Origin: Clarkia xantiana subsp. parviflora
Taxonomy: Eukaryota > Streptophyta > Magnoliopsida > Myrtales > Onagraceae
DNA: 64,000 bases
Direction: 5' to 3'
NCBI GenBank assembly: GCA_036873135.1
Contig: JAPTYO010000024.1
Span: 1,860,001-1,924,000 of the forward strand
Shown here: positions 40,425 to 51,060 of the stretch, one piece after another
How positions within the stretch are numbered: position 1 is the stretch's first letter
Layout of the letters: every line of letters begins with the position of its first letter
The notes under the pieces: model-generated
Database searches by the model: none
Told to the model about the DNA's origin: nothing
What the model saw: only the letters and a program-made list of their open reading frames with translations
Program-made: the position numbers and the translations under genes

Positions 40425-42758
40425 ATGCCGTTTTTTGAAGTCTTGAGGGCCAACAAGAAATTCGAATGGACCGCCAAATGTGAAGAGGCGTTCCAAGCAC
40501 TCAAGCAGCACCTTCGCACACTCCCGCCGTTGGCGAAACCGGTTCCAGGCGAGCCGCTCTACCTTTATTTGGCTGTTTCTGAATTTGCCATTAGCTCTGT
40601 GTTAGTAAAGATTGTCGAGGGTAATCAAGTCCCCGTCTATTATGTAAGCAAGGCGTTTGCCAAGTCTGAATTAAACTATCCCGCCGTTGAGAAGTACCTC
40701 TTTGCGTTGATTATTACTGCTCGGAAGCTAAGGCCTTATTTCCACGCACACGAGGTTACTGTGCTGACGAACCAGCCTTTGAAGCATTTTTTGAACCGAC
40801 CGGATGCGTCGAGAAGATTAGTAAAATGGGCAGTAGAGCTTAGTGAGTTTCGCATACACTTCGCTCCAAGAACAGCCATCAAGGGCCAGGCATTGGCGGA
40901 TTTTATAGCAGAATCTACAGCCCCCGATCTGGAAGAAGCGGGCCCTGTAGAGGGGGCAACCATGGAGGTCCCGATAGAAGAACAACCAGAGAGGGCAGAG
41001 CAATCAGAACAGCCAAACAAGGAAAATACCTGGGAGATGTACACGGATGGCTCCGCGAGTTTGGACGGATCAGGAGCGGGCTTTTTGTTGATACCACCAG
41101 GTGAAGGTGAACCGCTCCGATACGCCTTGGCTTTAACATTCAAGGCCACAAACAACGAAGCGGAGTATGAAGCTCTTATCACGGGCCTAAAAATTGCTAA
41201 AGGCACGGGAATCGATCACTTGAGAGTGAAGTGCGACGCAGCTTTAATCGTGAACCAGGTTCAAGGGCGATACGAAGCAAGGAGTCCGATAATGAAGAAG
41301 TATCTGCGAGAGGTACAAGCCCTGAAAGAGAGCTTCAAAAGCTTCGATATCGAGGCAATTCCAAGGGAGGAAAATGTAGAGGCAGATGCCTTGAGCAAAT
41401 TTGCCCTGGGGGCACCCTTGGAAGAAAATCGGAAGGTGCACTTCTGGGAGAAGGTGATCTTATCAAACATCGACCCAACACAGGTGTGCGCCATTGAAGC
41501 GAGATCGGAGGAGGAGACAACTTGGATGACCCCGATAGTCGCGTACCTGACTACGGGGTCAGTCCCCAATGATAAAGTGGCAGCGGACAGAATACGTCGG
41601 ATCGCGGCCAATTACGTGATGCTAGACGATCAGCTGTACAAGAAGGGTTGGTTCTCGACTCCATACTTGAAGTGTGTGGCAGAACCCGACACCAATCGAA
41701 TTCTGAAGGAGGTACACGAAGGGGTCGCAGCTTGTCATGAAGGGACCCGATCCATCATGAGAAAAGTGCTAAACTTAGGCTATTATTGGCCCACGATGAA
41801 CAAAGAAGCAACGGCGTTGGTCCAATCCTGTGACGCGTGCCAGAGGTACGCCCCGAGTATCGTGGCTCCGGCCGCTAATCTGACATCCATCAAGAGCGCG
41901 TGGCCCTTCGCGCAGTGGGGCATCGACTTGGTGGGACCTCTTCCACAAGCACAAGGACAATGTAAGTATTTACTTGTAGCTATCGATTATTTTTCGAAAT
42001 GGATAGAGGCAAAGGCGTTGGCCAGAACAACGGGGAACCAGATCGTCAAGTTCCTCCAAACCCACATCGTGTCCAGATACGGGATTCCTAAGGTGGTGAT
42101 CAGCGACAATGGTCCACCGTTTAACAGCTCTCAGGTGAGGGAGTATCTGGAAGAATTGAACATTGAGCATCGGACCACCTCCGTACGCCATGCTCAGACT
42201 AATGGCCAGGTGGAGTCAGCCAACAAAATCGTGATGGACGGCCTGAAGAAGAGGGTCTATGCCTTGAAGGGCAAGTGGCTGAATGAACTAGAAAATGTGC
42301 TTTGGGCTGTTAGAACGACACCCAAACGATCAACGGGGGAGACTCCGTTTGGCCTCGTTTATGGCACGGAAGCTGTCGCCCCCGTAGAGGTAGCTGTGGC
42401 GTCCCATCGGATGAGATATTACGAGCCCCTGACGAACGATGAAGTGAGATGTCTGGACTTGGACTTACTCGAAGAGAAGAGGCGGGAAGCAGATGAAGTC
42501 CAGGCTCGAATGCGATTGGCGACGGCCAGGTACTACAATCGGCGAGTGAAATCCCGACAATTCTTCGTCGGGGAGCTGGTTTGGCGTCGCAACGAGTTCA
42601 CCCTTTTGGATCGAGTTAACAAGATGTCACCAAAATGGGAAGGACCTTATAAGGTCGTGGGGATGCCAGCTCCAAATGCGTACAAGTTGGAAGACCTCGA
42701 TGGCAGAACGTTAAAGCATTCTTTCAGTGGCGAACACTTGAAGAAGCACCATGCTTGA
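40425..42758 (+). CDS. TAT-C RNase H-second RNase H-integrase, open frame
   Basis: 777 codons, directly after the TGA at 40422. Gypsy RNase H: PVPGEPLYLYLAVSEF ... YPAVEKYLFALIITARKL ... HFAPRTAIKGQALADFIAE (residues 25-165). Second, archaeal-type RNase H: MYTDGSASLDGSGAGF ... NNEAEYEALITGLKIAK ... REENVEADALSKFA (205-325). Integrase: CHEGTRSIMRKVLNLGYYWPTMN..CDACQRYAP zinc part (about 440-480), GIDLVGPLP and DYFSKWIEAK, VISDNGPPF, NGQVESANK (catalytic D, D, E), then RRNEF and SPKWEGPYKVVGMPAP. No stop inside. With a single upstream stop separating it from RT, this is the best preserved Tat pol in the window. Confidence 0.93.
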   Translation: MPFFEVLRANKKFEWTAKCEEAFQALKQHLRTLPPLAKPVPGEPLYLYLAVSEFAISSVLVKIVEGNQVPVYYVSKAFAKSELNYPAVEKYLFALIITARKLRPYFHAHEVTVLTNQPLKHFLNRPDASRRLVKWAVELSEFRIHFAPRTAIKGQALADFIAESTAPDLEEAGPVEGATMEVPIEEQPERAEQSEQPNKENTWEMYTDGSASLDGSGAGFLLIPPGEGEPLRYALALTFKATNNEAEYEALITGLKIAKGTGIDHLRVKCDAALIVNQVQGRYEARSPIMKKYLREVQALKESFKSFDIEAIPREENVEADALSKFALGAPLEENRKVHFWEKVILSNIDPTQVCAIEARSEEETTWMTPIVAYLTTGSVPNDKVAADRIRRIAANYVMLDDQLYKKGWFSTPYLKCVAEPDTNRILKEVHEGVAACHEGTRSIMRKVLNLGYYWPTMNKEATALVQSCDACQRYAPSIVAPAANLTSIKSAWPFAQWGIDLVGPLPQAQGQCKYLLVAIDYFSKWIEAKALARTTGNQIVKFLQTHIVSRYGIPKVVISDNGPPFNSSQVREYLEELNIEHRTTSVRHAQTNGQVESANKIVMDGLKKRVYALKGKWLNELENVLWAVRTTPKRSTGETPFGLVYGTEAVAPVEVAVASHRMRYYEPLTNDEVRCLDLDLLEEKRREADEVQARMRLATARYYNRRVKSRQFFVGELVWRRNEFTLLDRVNKMSPKWEGPYKVVGMPAPNAYKLEDLDGRTLKHSFSGEHLKKHHA

Positions 42759-43160
42759 AGAAAGTCGCCTTAAGTGGTGCCCGATAAGGTCGCCTTAAGT
42801 GGTGCCCGATGTAAAATCGCCTTAAGTGGTGTATGCTGTTTATCGTTTAATTCGATGTAAGCCAATTTTGTGCCGTCAATAAATAAAGAGGTTGCTTCCA
42901 ATCAGAGTTATCCTTAGATTTATGCTAAGCGTCAAAGTCGCCTTGAGAGGTGCACAAGAAAAGTCGCCTTCAGTGGTGCACGAGAAAAGTCGCCTTAAGT
43001 GGTGCATGATATAAAGTCGCCTTCAGTGGTGCACGAGAAAAGTCGCCTTAAGTGGTGCATGATATAAAGTCGCCTTGAGTGGTGCACGATGCTAAGTCAC
43101 CTTGAGTGGTACACGATCTTAGATTTATTCTAAGTATCAAAAAGTCGCCTTAAGTGGTGT
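42759..43160. repeat. Short tandem repeats with core GCCTTAAGTGGTG
   Basis: AAGTCGCCTT(A/G)AGTGGTGCACGA units of about 25-31 bp, a dozen copies, interrupted at 42830-42930. They follow the integrase stop directly. The core CCTTAAGTGGTG equals, in element orientation, the core of the 33-bp repeats in TAT-B. Confidence 0.85.
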
Positions 43161-43355
43161 AAGTTATTAAATCGTCAGGAAGGACGTACGAGAATGTCTT
43201 AAGTGTCGAGGTTTCGACCTAAGCACGTATAGTAAAGTCACTCGGAGAAGTGCAACGAAAGAATCGGAACTAAAAAAGTCTGATATTAATAAGGGCTCGA
43301 GGGCCTGACGATGACAAAAGAGAAGAAGATACAAGGACTCTAAAGATAAAAACAT

Positions 43356-46069
43356 TCAAGCTTGGTCCTTGTCGGCAACGTTGGCAGCAGCTGGGTCCGC
43401 GGAGTCGGTAGCAGAAGGATCCACAGGGTTGGCTTCGGGAGGATCGACTATCGGGGCGTCCGCACTTGGAAGTTCAGAAGTGTCTTCGACAATTACGGGG
43501 GTACTCCCCCCATCACTCTCCTCGGAAAGAGCAAAATATTTCTTCGCAAAGGGAGCGAGGGAAGGAGACTTGTCGAAATTGATGGCGTCCCCGTACTCCA
43601 GGTGGAGCTCCTCAACCGCATTGAAGAGAGTGTTCTCCACCTCCGCGCCAAAGAACTTCATGGCATCGGCTTGGAAGTCCTCGGACCTCCGATAGTCCTC
43701 CCGACCCTTTACCTCCGCCTCGGCCAGCTGCGCAGGAAACCCCGCGATTTGCTCCTCCAGAGCCTTCTTCTCGAGGACCAGTTTATCCTCGGCAGCCTTC
43801 TTCTCCTGGGCCAGCCTGTCCACAGCCGCCTCCCGCTCCTGCCGCTCTTGCCTCAAGAGCCCCTCGAAGTCCCCGATCTGCTTCTGGAGGTCCCGAACCT
43901 TCTGATCGAGGACAGCCTGTTCCTTGACAAGCTTTACCCGCGAAGATTGGGAGGCCTTAAGATCCTCCTGGAGTTGCTCGCGGACCCCTCGGTCTCGCTC
44001 CCGGGACTCATCATAGGCAATGACATACCCGATGAGGCGGTTGAAGTCCCCGAGCTCCTGCAATAAGAAGGAAAAGTGTTAATGGACAAACGACCCGATT
44101 TATCATAAAAAAAAAAGAAGCGAAGTCCTACCTCTATACGGCGCATGGCCATATCCCTGACATCCCGATGCATGTGCGTCCGATTAAGGCAAATCGGATA
44201 CCGCATAGTAGGCAGGATCGAGCCTGACAGCAAATGCAGGGCCAGCTCCCGGTCCTGCTCCCCTTGTGTAAGCTGAACTCCTTGAAGCGTCTGGATAGGA
44301 GTCCAGGGGACATTCTCTTGTGAAGGATCGAAGGGCCTGTAGAAGTTCCCATCGAGAGCAAGAGGAGAAAGAGGACGATGAGTGGAGGGGCAGGCCTCCG
44401 TCTCGGCCCGAACGGGGGAAGGAGTGAAGTCATGGATAGGCGAGGGCTGCCGCTGCTGCGGAGAAGATGAAGGAGGCGGCCCCTGAGGGGTTGGTTTTAA
44501 GGGGGATTGCCCCGTCTTCCGACGCTGACGAAGGGAGCCACCCTCGTCAGTCTCCTCGGAGGAGTCCAAAGTTTCCACCTGACGAAACTGTTCGCCAGTT
44601 GGAGCCTTGTCTCCAGCTGAGGAAGGCACCCCCGCTGAAGACGGTGCGTCCGCGGAAGCTGCGACACCCGATAGAGCTCCCGAGCGACCTGCACCTGGAG
44701 GATGAGAAGCTTCAGAAATGTAATCAGGGAGTTCATCGGGATTCTTACACCAAATGATACGTCGGGAGACGTATTGATCCTTCCCCTGATAATGGTAGTA
44801 GCCCGCCTTCAGAACGCGCGGAGTTTCGCCTCGAAGGATCCGATTAACGTCAGCAATGCGGGCCTCTTTGGTTGAAGGTATTAGATCCCTCGGGACCATT
44901 CTCCTGTATGATTTTATAGCAAGTCGGAGCCTTTTACCTTCTTCAGCATTCTGGACGTCGAAGAGCTGGTCCAGATCCACCCGCTTCCGCTTGGGTTGCT
45001 CCGCTGAAGGAGACCCCGACCGAGCAGCAGCCTTCTTGGCGGACTTCCTCTTCCGCGAGGGGCGGACAGCATCAGTCTCCCCCTGCTTAAGGAATAGATC
45101 GGTCAGCACAGATACCTTCTTGGCTGCAAATAGTAAACAAAGAAGAGTTAGAAGTTTACCCAAGGGACCATATTAGAAGGGCCGTCGAAGAGCTGCCCCC
45201 CAGAGACAATATCAAGGAGTCGGATCCCGGCGTGCACCAGGTCCCGCTCCACAAGAGAGTTGGCGTTGAGGGGAGTGTAAGACTCCCCCCATCGATAAAG
45301 CTGGATAAGTTGGAGAGTTTCAAAATCCTCGTCGGTATAAGTATGGAGAGCAGGCGGAGGGTCCGCTGCCACCTCCCACCGAGGCCAGGGAATCGAAGAG
45401 TGTCGAATGAAGAAGTAGCTCTTCTTCCAGCTACTGTTGTCGGACCCTGTATCAACCAAGAGTCCCCGACCCTTGACCACCTTCCAAGTGTCATTGGTCC
45501 AACCACATCGGGCAAGCTGCTGCTTACTCCACTTGGGCATCCGAGGGTAGAAGGCGCAAACCCCCGCCTCATTGCACTTCATCCCATAGAAGGTTCTGAA
45601 GAGCTGGAGGCTGTAGACCCACTTCTGTCGGAAGCAGAGAACTTGAAAGGCGTTCCAGAGGCGGATGGCATGGGGAGAAAAGGTAGTGGGGTGCGTTTTG
45701 TAATGATGGCACAGCTCGACCAGATTACCACAAAAGGGGAATCTGATCCCCGCTGATACCTGTCCCGTAGAGACAAATACCTCCCCTTCTTGGGGACGAG
45801 TAACCTCAGGGTTACTCGAGGGGCGAGGCCGAGGATATGGGAATTGGGGTTCCCAGGTAATAGTGATACAACCCTCGCGGAGGGCTGCATCATAAGCAGT
45901 ATTGGAGATCTCATTCAGAGCATAGTCAAAGTTAAAAGGTTTTCTCCCCTCAGAGCTGGAACCGCTGTCTGAAAAGCAACCATGGCAAGAAAGATACAGT
46001 GGGACTCTTGGAAAGCTATAAACAAGGAAAAGACGAACAAGCAACAAAGGGGAATCCCTTACCAGACAT
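43356..46069 (-). CDS. TAT-C antisense extra gene, spliced, largely intact
   Basis: Exon 1 is ATGTCTG (46069-46063); GTAAGG starts intron 1, ending AG at 45969. Exon 2 (45968-45160) continues in phase (MSDSGSSSEG) and holds the PF04195-style domain: SAGIRFPFCGNLVELCHHYKTHPTTFSPHAIRLWNAF, WVYSLQLFRTFYGMK, WKKSYFFIRHSSIPWPRW. A basic region follows (RPSRKRKSAKKAAAR, EQPKRKRVD, nuclear-localisation-like), then a Ser/Pro-rich stretch. The last intron (44131-44058) is clear: ...MAMRRIE joins ELGDFNRL, and exon 4 (44057-43356) is an approximately 150-residue coiled coil with an acidic tail. The exon 2-3 link is uncertain: GTAAAC...GCAG (45159-45124) is only 36 bp and out of phase, so either another acceptor or a frameshift. 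Function unknown; nuclear regulatory protein is a guess. Confidence 0.75.
44058..44131 (-). other. Intron in TAT-C antisense gene
   Basis: 74 bp, GTAGGACTTCG...TTATTGCAG; unspliced, the frame leaves the coiled-coil region for 66 unrelated codons. Comparable to 21695-21770 in NA-1 and 2817-2907 in TAT-A, which also precede the coiled-coil exon. Confidence 0.75.
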
Positions 46070-46241
46070 GATGAAGTAGAGGTTGGGGAGATGAACGAAG
46101 CGTCGCCGGAGAGATGATCGGAGAAACTCCAAAGACCTTCAAAATCACAGAGCTTGGAATCGCAGAAGAATCGCAGAGAAATCGCAGAGAGCTCTTGAGA
46201 ATTCGAAGACGGTAAAAGTTAAATTATGACCATGGCTAGGG

Positions 46242-46249
46242 TTTTATAG
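46242..46249 (-). promoter_or_regulatory. TATA box of TAT-C antisense gene
   Basis: The minus strand reads ACTATAAAACCCTAG about 175 bp before the ATG. TAT-D has CTATAAAAGCC at the same distance (54605; ATG 54780). Conservation of box and distance supports a real promoter. Confidence 0.75.
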
Positions 46250-46396
46250 TCGAAGAAGACGGTTGAAAGGACACTTCGATCCGAGTCGTCGAAGTCGAAG
46301 AGTCTTAATCTGGACCGTTGAGATGAAACGTGCAGAAGGACAACAGACGCAATGATGAAACGGCCTGAAAAGCACTTTTCAGAAAAGGACAGGCGC

Positions 46397-47490
46397 GAAA
46401 AATCAATGATAATGTGCTTGAAGTGTTGTGGTACTTAGTGTGCTTTGCATTTCCTTTACATTGGAGTATTCTTCAATGCGTTTAGGGAGTGTCACATTGG
46501 TCATGCTCCTCCCACCTTGAATCTTCATTATAGACTTCCTTTGAATTAGGACTTGAACCTAAAAAGGATGTTTTCCTTTAGGTTTGCAGGTGATGCTCCA
46601 TGATTTTCCATGGGTTTGACCCAGTATTGGCTATTCCTTGTTGGATAGCTTCATTAGAGGCTGCATTTGTATTGCGTACGTATACGTGTTTGAGGTGTGT
46701 TGAGCTGACAAGTCCCTCCTTTTTCATTTTGTCATAACCTTCATTCATCATGTGTTCGGCGTATGGCCTTAAAGGCGGGATATTTTTCTAGTGCCCCATT
46801 TATCGAGGTTCTCCTCTTGAAGGGATGTTAGAGTCAAATGTCTTATCATTCGCAGACAAGGTGTTTGATCAGGATGTGCGTCTAGTGTGAGGGTCGATCT
46901 TGAAACCTTACTCCCCAAGCTTTTGAGCTCTTCTTTGGTTGATCTTGTAGAACTATTATCATGCCCTAAGGCTCTTGATAGGAGATGTATCTCCTTTTTC
47001 ATATTCTAGTTGTTGCACTATCTCTTTTGCTAATCTTGCATCTTTAGAGTTTCTCTCTTGGTGCATGACTTCAATGACAGGATTTTCTACCGATGTTTGT
47101 TCTGTTAGGACTTGTATCCTTGGTTTCCTTCCTTTCTTGTGAGATGGCGAATGAGTGTTTATGAACGCTCGAATGTGTCGTACTTGGTAGAGGTATGCGC
47201 CTAATCTTTAGGGCGCTGTCTTGAATCTTCGTGTACATATCTTTGATGAACATGTTATTTATTGCATATATAATACGGAGTCCAAGGATCTCCGGGTTAG
47301 GATCATATTTTGAGAACAGAGACATAGTCATCTATTAGATAACCTCTTTATCTAGGGAGTTTATTTTTGCAAGGATAAAATCAAGGATACTTGTAAGGAT
47401 ACTTGTAAGGATATGTGTTCCATCCTTGTTCCTGGTTCATTTGCAGTGCCGTATCCCTAATGGGTGTGTTGATGTTCTGACCACCTTTAC
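46397..47490. other. Left part of NA-2, no gene recognised
   Basis: Short frames only; by position it should be the end of the gag frame and spacer. GGATACTTGTAAGGATACTTGTAAGGATA near 47385-47412 is a small direct repeat. Confidence 0.4.
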
Positions 47491-47690
47491 TAGTAGGGGG
47501 TCCTTTGGTATTAGGTATGCCCGACTCTTCCCTAGTATCATCAATAGTTGGTCATGGGAGATGTGTGACGGACTCCCTTCATGCATTATGGTTCTCTTTA
47601 TGTCAAACTAGCGATTCCCTCTCCTATGACTAATATATCATTGTGTGGAAATACTATGTTTTCCATATCCCCTTTGAAAAGCTTGATGAT
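47491..47690 (-). pseudogene. NA-2 protease remnant, catalytic Asp lost
   Basis: Minus strand: GDMENIVFPHNDILVI (47611-47679) matches DKSHIVFPHDDALVI of NA-1, and FDIKRTIMHEGSPSHIS (about 47540-47600) matches FDVKRILVDGGSSADLL. The catalytic Asp of the DGG motif is His here. Flanking sequence is too decayed to read. Confidence 0.6.
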
Positions 47691-48876
47691 GGTGTCAACA
47701 TTCTTCCTTTGCTAGGCTTGGTTCCCTTGAGAGTTTTTGATGAAAGTGTATTTCATTACCTGCGATGAGCTTACTAGGTGTAATCGCGACTTCTGGCTAT
47801 TTTGTGAAATAATATAGATCCATTGGCGGCGTTTGCCTTTGAAGGTGGGCGTTGTCTATGTGATATGGTTTCCTCCATTTTCTGGAGGGATGTGTTTTGC
47901 GGCTACCCCCTCTTATGCTAATGGGCGTTTGTGGAGAGGGTAAGTTGTGACTGGTGCCCCCCTTGCATATCGATGCCAGATGGGGTCCTTCGACGGACTT
48001 GGCTCTAGGATGCTTAGTGGAAGGTTATAGTAGGGGTAATCCTTTGTGACCTTCATGGTAGTTCCTCTATAGGATGTTGAGAGTACTCAACTTATTTTTG
48101 TAAGTGAGCCTTCTATCTTGTGATCTTTCCCAGAATCTTGACCTTATAGGTGCCCTTTAAGATTGTGAAATCTGTTCCTTGTGCATCTCTTGGTTGGCGG
48201 CGGCGTTTTATGGACTCTTCTAGTAGTCCACCTGTGAATATATATACCACGGAGCCCGAAGGCGTCCGATATGGTCTTTCTTGGAAAACATGTTGATATC
48301 AAGTATCAAAATCTATCCCTTTTAGGGAGTTGACTTGTTATGCAGTTAAATTAAATAAGAGGATATGGGAAGGATATGGGTGTGGGGGTGTTGATACCCC
48401 CTGCTTCCTTGGTAATGTAACTGTCTTCCTCCATTAGTCTGTGTGTATTCTTTCCACTTGAGGAATATAAGGTCGCATCCTTGCAAGGCGGACTAGGTGG
48501 AGGTGTATCATTCACGTATGCTATGTGTGATCTCACTCCACTACGTCTCTCCATGAGACTTCCCATTGTAGTAGTTATGTACTAACATGGTGTGGTACTC
48601 TATGAGTCCCCTGTTCAAATCCTTGTCTTTTCGACTTCTCCCCTGTCCTAGGGGGATGTGTACCAAGGGTTTTCATACACAAGAGGTTGGGACCTGTCGT
48701 GCTGTATCATGAGTAGGTGGTTGCCTTGTTGTTTTGTCGGGGCGATGTCCCTCCCTTTGAGCTTTCCTTGGAATGTCTCTTAGTCATGTTCGTGGTGATA
48801 CGGACTGTATGTGTACCTTGCTGAGGTGGATGTTTGAACTCTTATATCCTTGGTGGTCTGACTTGCATGTCCTCCC
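47691..48876. other. Decayed Gag region of NA-2
   Basis: No usable frame. By position it corresponds to NA-1 24900-26270 (capsid and knuckle), but stops and indels prevent domain recognition. Confidence 0.45.
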
Positions 48877-49543
48877 TTAGTGGGGTGTATGTCCCAGCTC
48901 TTTGTTGTGTTTGTTATTGCCTTGGAGGTACAAATTGTTGTCTTTCCTCTGGGGGTGGCCCTTGCTCTTCTCTCCTTTGTTCTTCTCGCTGCCCTGTTGG
49001 AGGGTGCGAGTAGTGTTCTTCTTCTGGGACTTGTTCTTCCTCATGAACTTCTTCTTCTTCATGCTGGTGTTGCCTTCCCTGCCTGTTCCTCAGAGTCTCT
49101 CTATAGGCTAGTAGCTCATCCAATGCGCTCATCAACCCCGGAGTCACTGCATGTGCTCCTTGCGAGTATGCGGGCCTTGTGTTGGTTGTGTGGGCGCGAT
49201 TGTTGTTCCTTTGAGCCGACATTCCATATGGATACCCTTGAGGTTGTGCCTCATAGTAGTACCCCTGTGGAGGTGCCGTGTATTGGGATGGCACTCATTG
49301 TTGCTCCCCCTGTCTCTGTGGCCTCCTAGCCAATGGAGTTGAAGCTGTGGAAGACTCAGCCCCAGCTGGGCGTGAAGGTCCTCCTCCCTAATTGTTTGGC
49401 TGGGGTGCCTGTGGGGCTACCTGAGGCTCTGAGTGTGCAGGCTGTTTCTCTGGGTTAGGCTGCCTTGCTGGAGGTATAGGCTGTCTCTCTTGCCTATTGC
49501 CCCCAGGTGGGCGATTATCTCTAGATGCTATGTTGTTCGTCAT
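48877..49543 (-). pseudogene. NA-2 Gag N-terminus
   Basis: ATG at 49543 (MTNNIASRDNRPPGGNRQERQP), then the Pro/Gln-rich part and VPSQYTAPPQGYYYEAQPQGYPYGM, LMSALDELLAYRETLRNRQGRQHQHEEEE..., closely matching 27020-26350 in NA-1. Stops: TAG near 49391 and TGA near 49295. The Gln that is a stop in NA-1 near 26969 is intact here. Confidence 0.85.
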
Positions 49544-49575
49544 CGCTCTCATGATTGCCAGGCTTTCTATTCGAA

Positions 49576-49592
49576 ACCCACGGACGGCGCCA
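49576..49592 (-). promoter_or_regulatory. Primer-binding site of NA-2
   Basis: The minus strand reads TGGCGCCGTCCGTGGGT beside the LTR, as in NA-1. Confidence 0.8.
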
Positions 49593-49594
49593 AG

Positions 49595-50451
49595 TGTTAG
49601 GTTCTAAGCCCTCGGTCAACAGGTCGTCGATCTTGAGATTATTCCTCACTGGTGAACTGACGGATTTAGAACTCTCGGAGCTAGTCGCTCTGATGCTTAT
49701 CCTTCTGTCCTCCTCCTTCTCTTCTCCACGCTACCCTGCAACAGGGGCAATATCATGCACGGAGGGGGGGTGGTTCTTGATGAACCCTCTCCGATGCTTA
49801 AGTCAGAACGTCGTTTTTAGAGAGATAAAGCTAGAGAGAAATCAGAGCTAAATTGCACACTTAGCCAGGATGATCAAATGCATGGTGGAAGGGTTGTATT
49901 TATAGGCAACGGTGTCATTAAGGTGGCTTAATGACATCGTTAACTTTTAAACACAATTAGTTAGTCCTTGATCACATAATTAAAACCTTCAAGCATGGAG
50001 AGGTTGGCGGAAATAATCTAAGTGCGGGAGTCGGGAAGCGGTGCCAAGGCCCTTGGGGGCAGGGAGAAAATCCGACCACCAAGGGTAAGGGTTGGGTGTG
50101 GCCACCCAACCCCTCCCTAGGGGAGATGGGTTGGCCGACCCTATCTCCCATAGGGGAGATCGGGTTGGTCGACCCGATCTCCCCTAGGGGTGATCGGGTT
50201 GGCTGACCCGATCTCCTCTAGGGGAGATCGGGTTGGCTAACCCGATCTCCCCTAGTTGAGGTCGGGTATGGCCACCCGACCTCACCTAGGTGAGTTCGTC
50301 GCGCGGCCCGGACGAGTATTTTCGCCTCGTCCGGACCGTTGGCGCTTCGGCGGGGTGTTTGGGTCGAAATTTTGATTTATAATCATTAACGGGGTGATCA
50401 AAATAAAACGATTCGGAAGTCAACGGGTTCAAATTGGGCGTATATCCATCA
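49595..50451 (-). repeat. 5' LTR of NA-2
   Basis: 857 bp, TGTTAGGTTC...GGGCGTATATCCATCA. TATA box at 49897-49904. Hairpin array of six palindromes at 50090-50282. Confidence 0.9.
50090..50335. repeat. Hairpin array in NA-2 LTR (6 palindromes)
   Basis: Six consecutive palindromes, most with core GATCGGGTTGG..GACCCGATC and loops GTC, CTG or CTA, then the GTCCGGAC-type pair at 50306-50331. Confidence 0.88.
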
Positions 50452-50750
50452 ACAACCACCCTCAAAATGGTTACATACAAAGAGTGTTTCCCAGATCAGA
50501 GACGAGGGATGAAGGGCCACAGCCACCCTCCAAATGGCTACAATCAAAAGAGCTACCGCAACATTGAAGACGGTGAGAAAATGGTCATAGCCACCCTCCA
50601 AATGGCTACAAATTCTCCCGCGTCGAGGCGAGAATAAAGAACGGATCACAGTCAACCCAAAATTGGCTACTAAAAAAGAGCTTCTGCAACAACAAAGGCG
50701 AAAACAAAGATAGGGCCACAACCACCCAGTAAATGGCTACCACAAAAAAG
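50452..50750. repeat. Degenerate tandem repeat, about 67-bp unit, 5 copies
   Basis: CCACCCTCCAAATGGCTAC recurs with its ATGG near 50467, 50534, 50602, 50662 and 50733. Confidence 0.7.
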
Positions 50751-51060
50751 AGTGCTTCCGCTAGGTTGAAAACCCGAAAGGGCGGCCTAGGCAAAATCAG
50801 GAAATGAGAGGCATGGTTGCAAGTTAAGAAATTGCAATCATGGTAAAAGGAGAGAAAATAAAAAACCGAGGGGCACGGTCGGAAATCTCTCAATCGGCCG
50901 TGGCAAAAGGAGAGAAAAAAGAGAAATTCTCAACAAAAAAAAAGAAGAAAAAGGAAGAAAGAAAAAAGAAAAAGAAAAATGAAAAAGAAAAGATCCCGCT
51001 AGATTGTCGCGCCGTGCGCAATTTAGGCAAATATTAGGGACAAACATTCATGCGCAACAC
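50751..51060. other. Purine-rich stretch, no gene
   Basis: AAGAAAAAGGAAG-type low-complexity DNA, especially 50935-50995. Confidence 0.7.

Larger units (their letters stand above)
36421..46396 (+). mobile_element. TAT-C: Tat-type gypsy retrotransposon with antisense gene, 3' LTR missing
   Basis: Order: 5' LTR (36421-37117), primer-binding site, gag-protease-RT-RNase H-second RNase H-integrase (37154-42758), repeat spacer (42759-43160), minus-strand gene (43356-46069) with its promoter (46242-46249). In TAT-D about 570 bp separate the gene's ATG from the 3' LTR; here recognisable sequence stops near 46396, about 330 bp from the ATG, where NA-2 sequence begins. So the 3' end was lost. The right border is approximate. 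It is the most complete Tat in the window: only two frameshifts and one stop were seen in 5.6 kb of gag-pol. Confidence 0.9.
46397..50451 (-). mobile_element. NA-2: decayed relative of NA-1, left part diverged or lost
   Basis: 5' LTR 49595-50451, primer-binding site and Gag N-terminus (49543-48877) closely match NA-1. Further left only scattered protein-level similarity remains (47500-47680 matches the protease of NA-1). The left border with TAT-C near 46396 is approximate, and no 3' LTR or antisense gene was found. The right flank is ACAAC. Confidence 0.75.
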
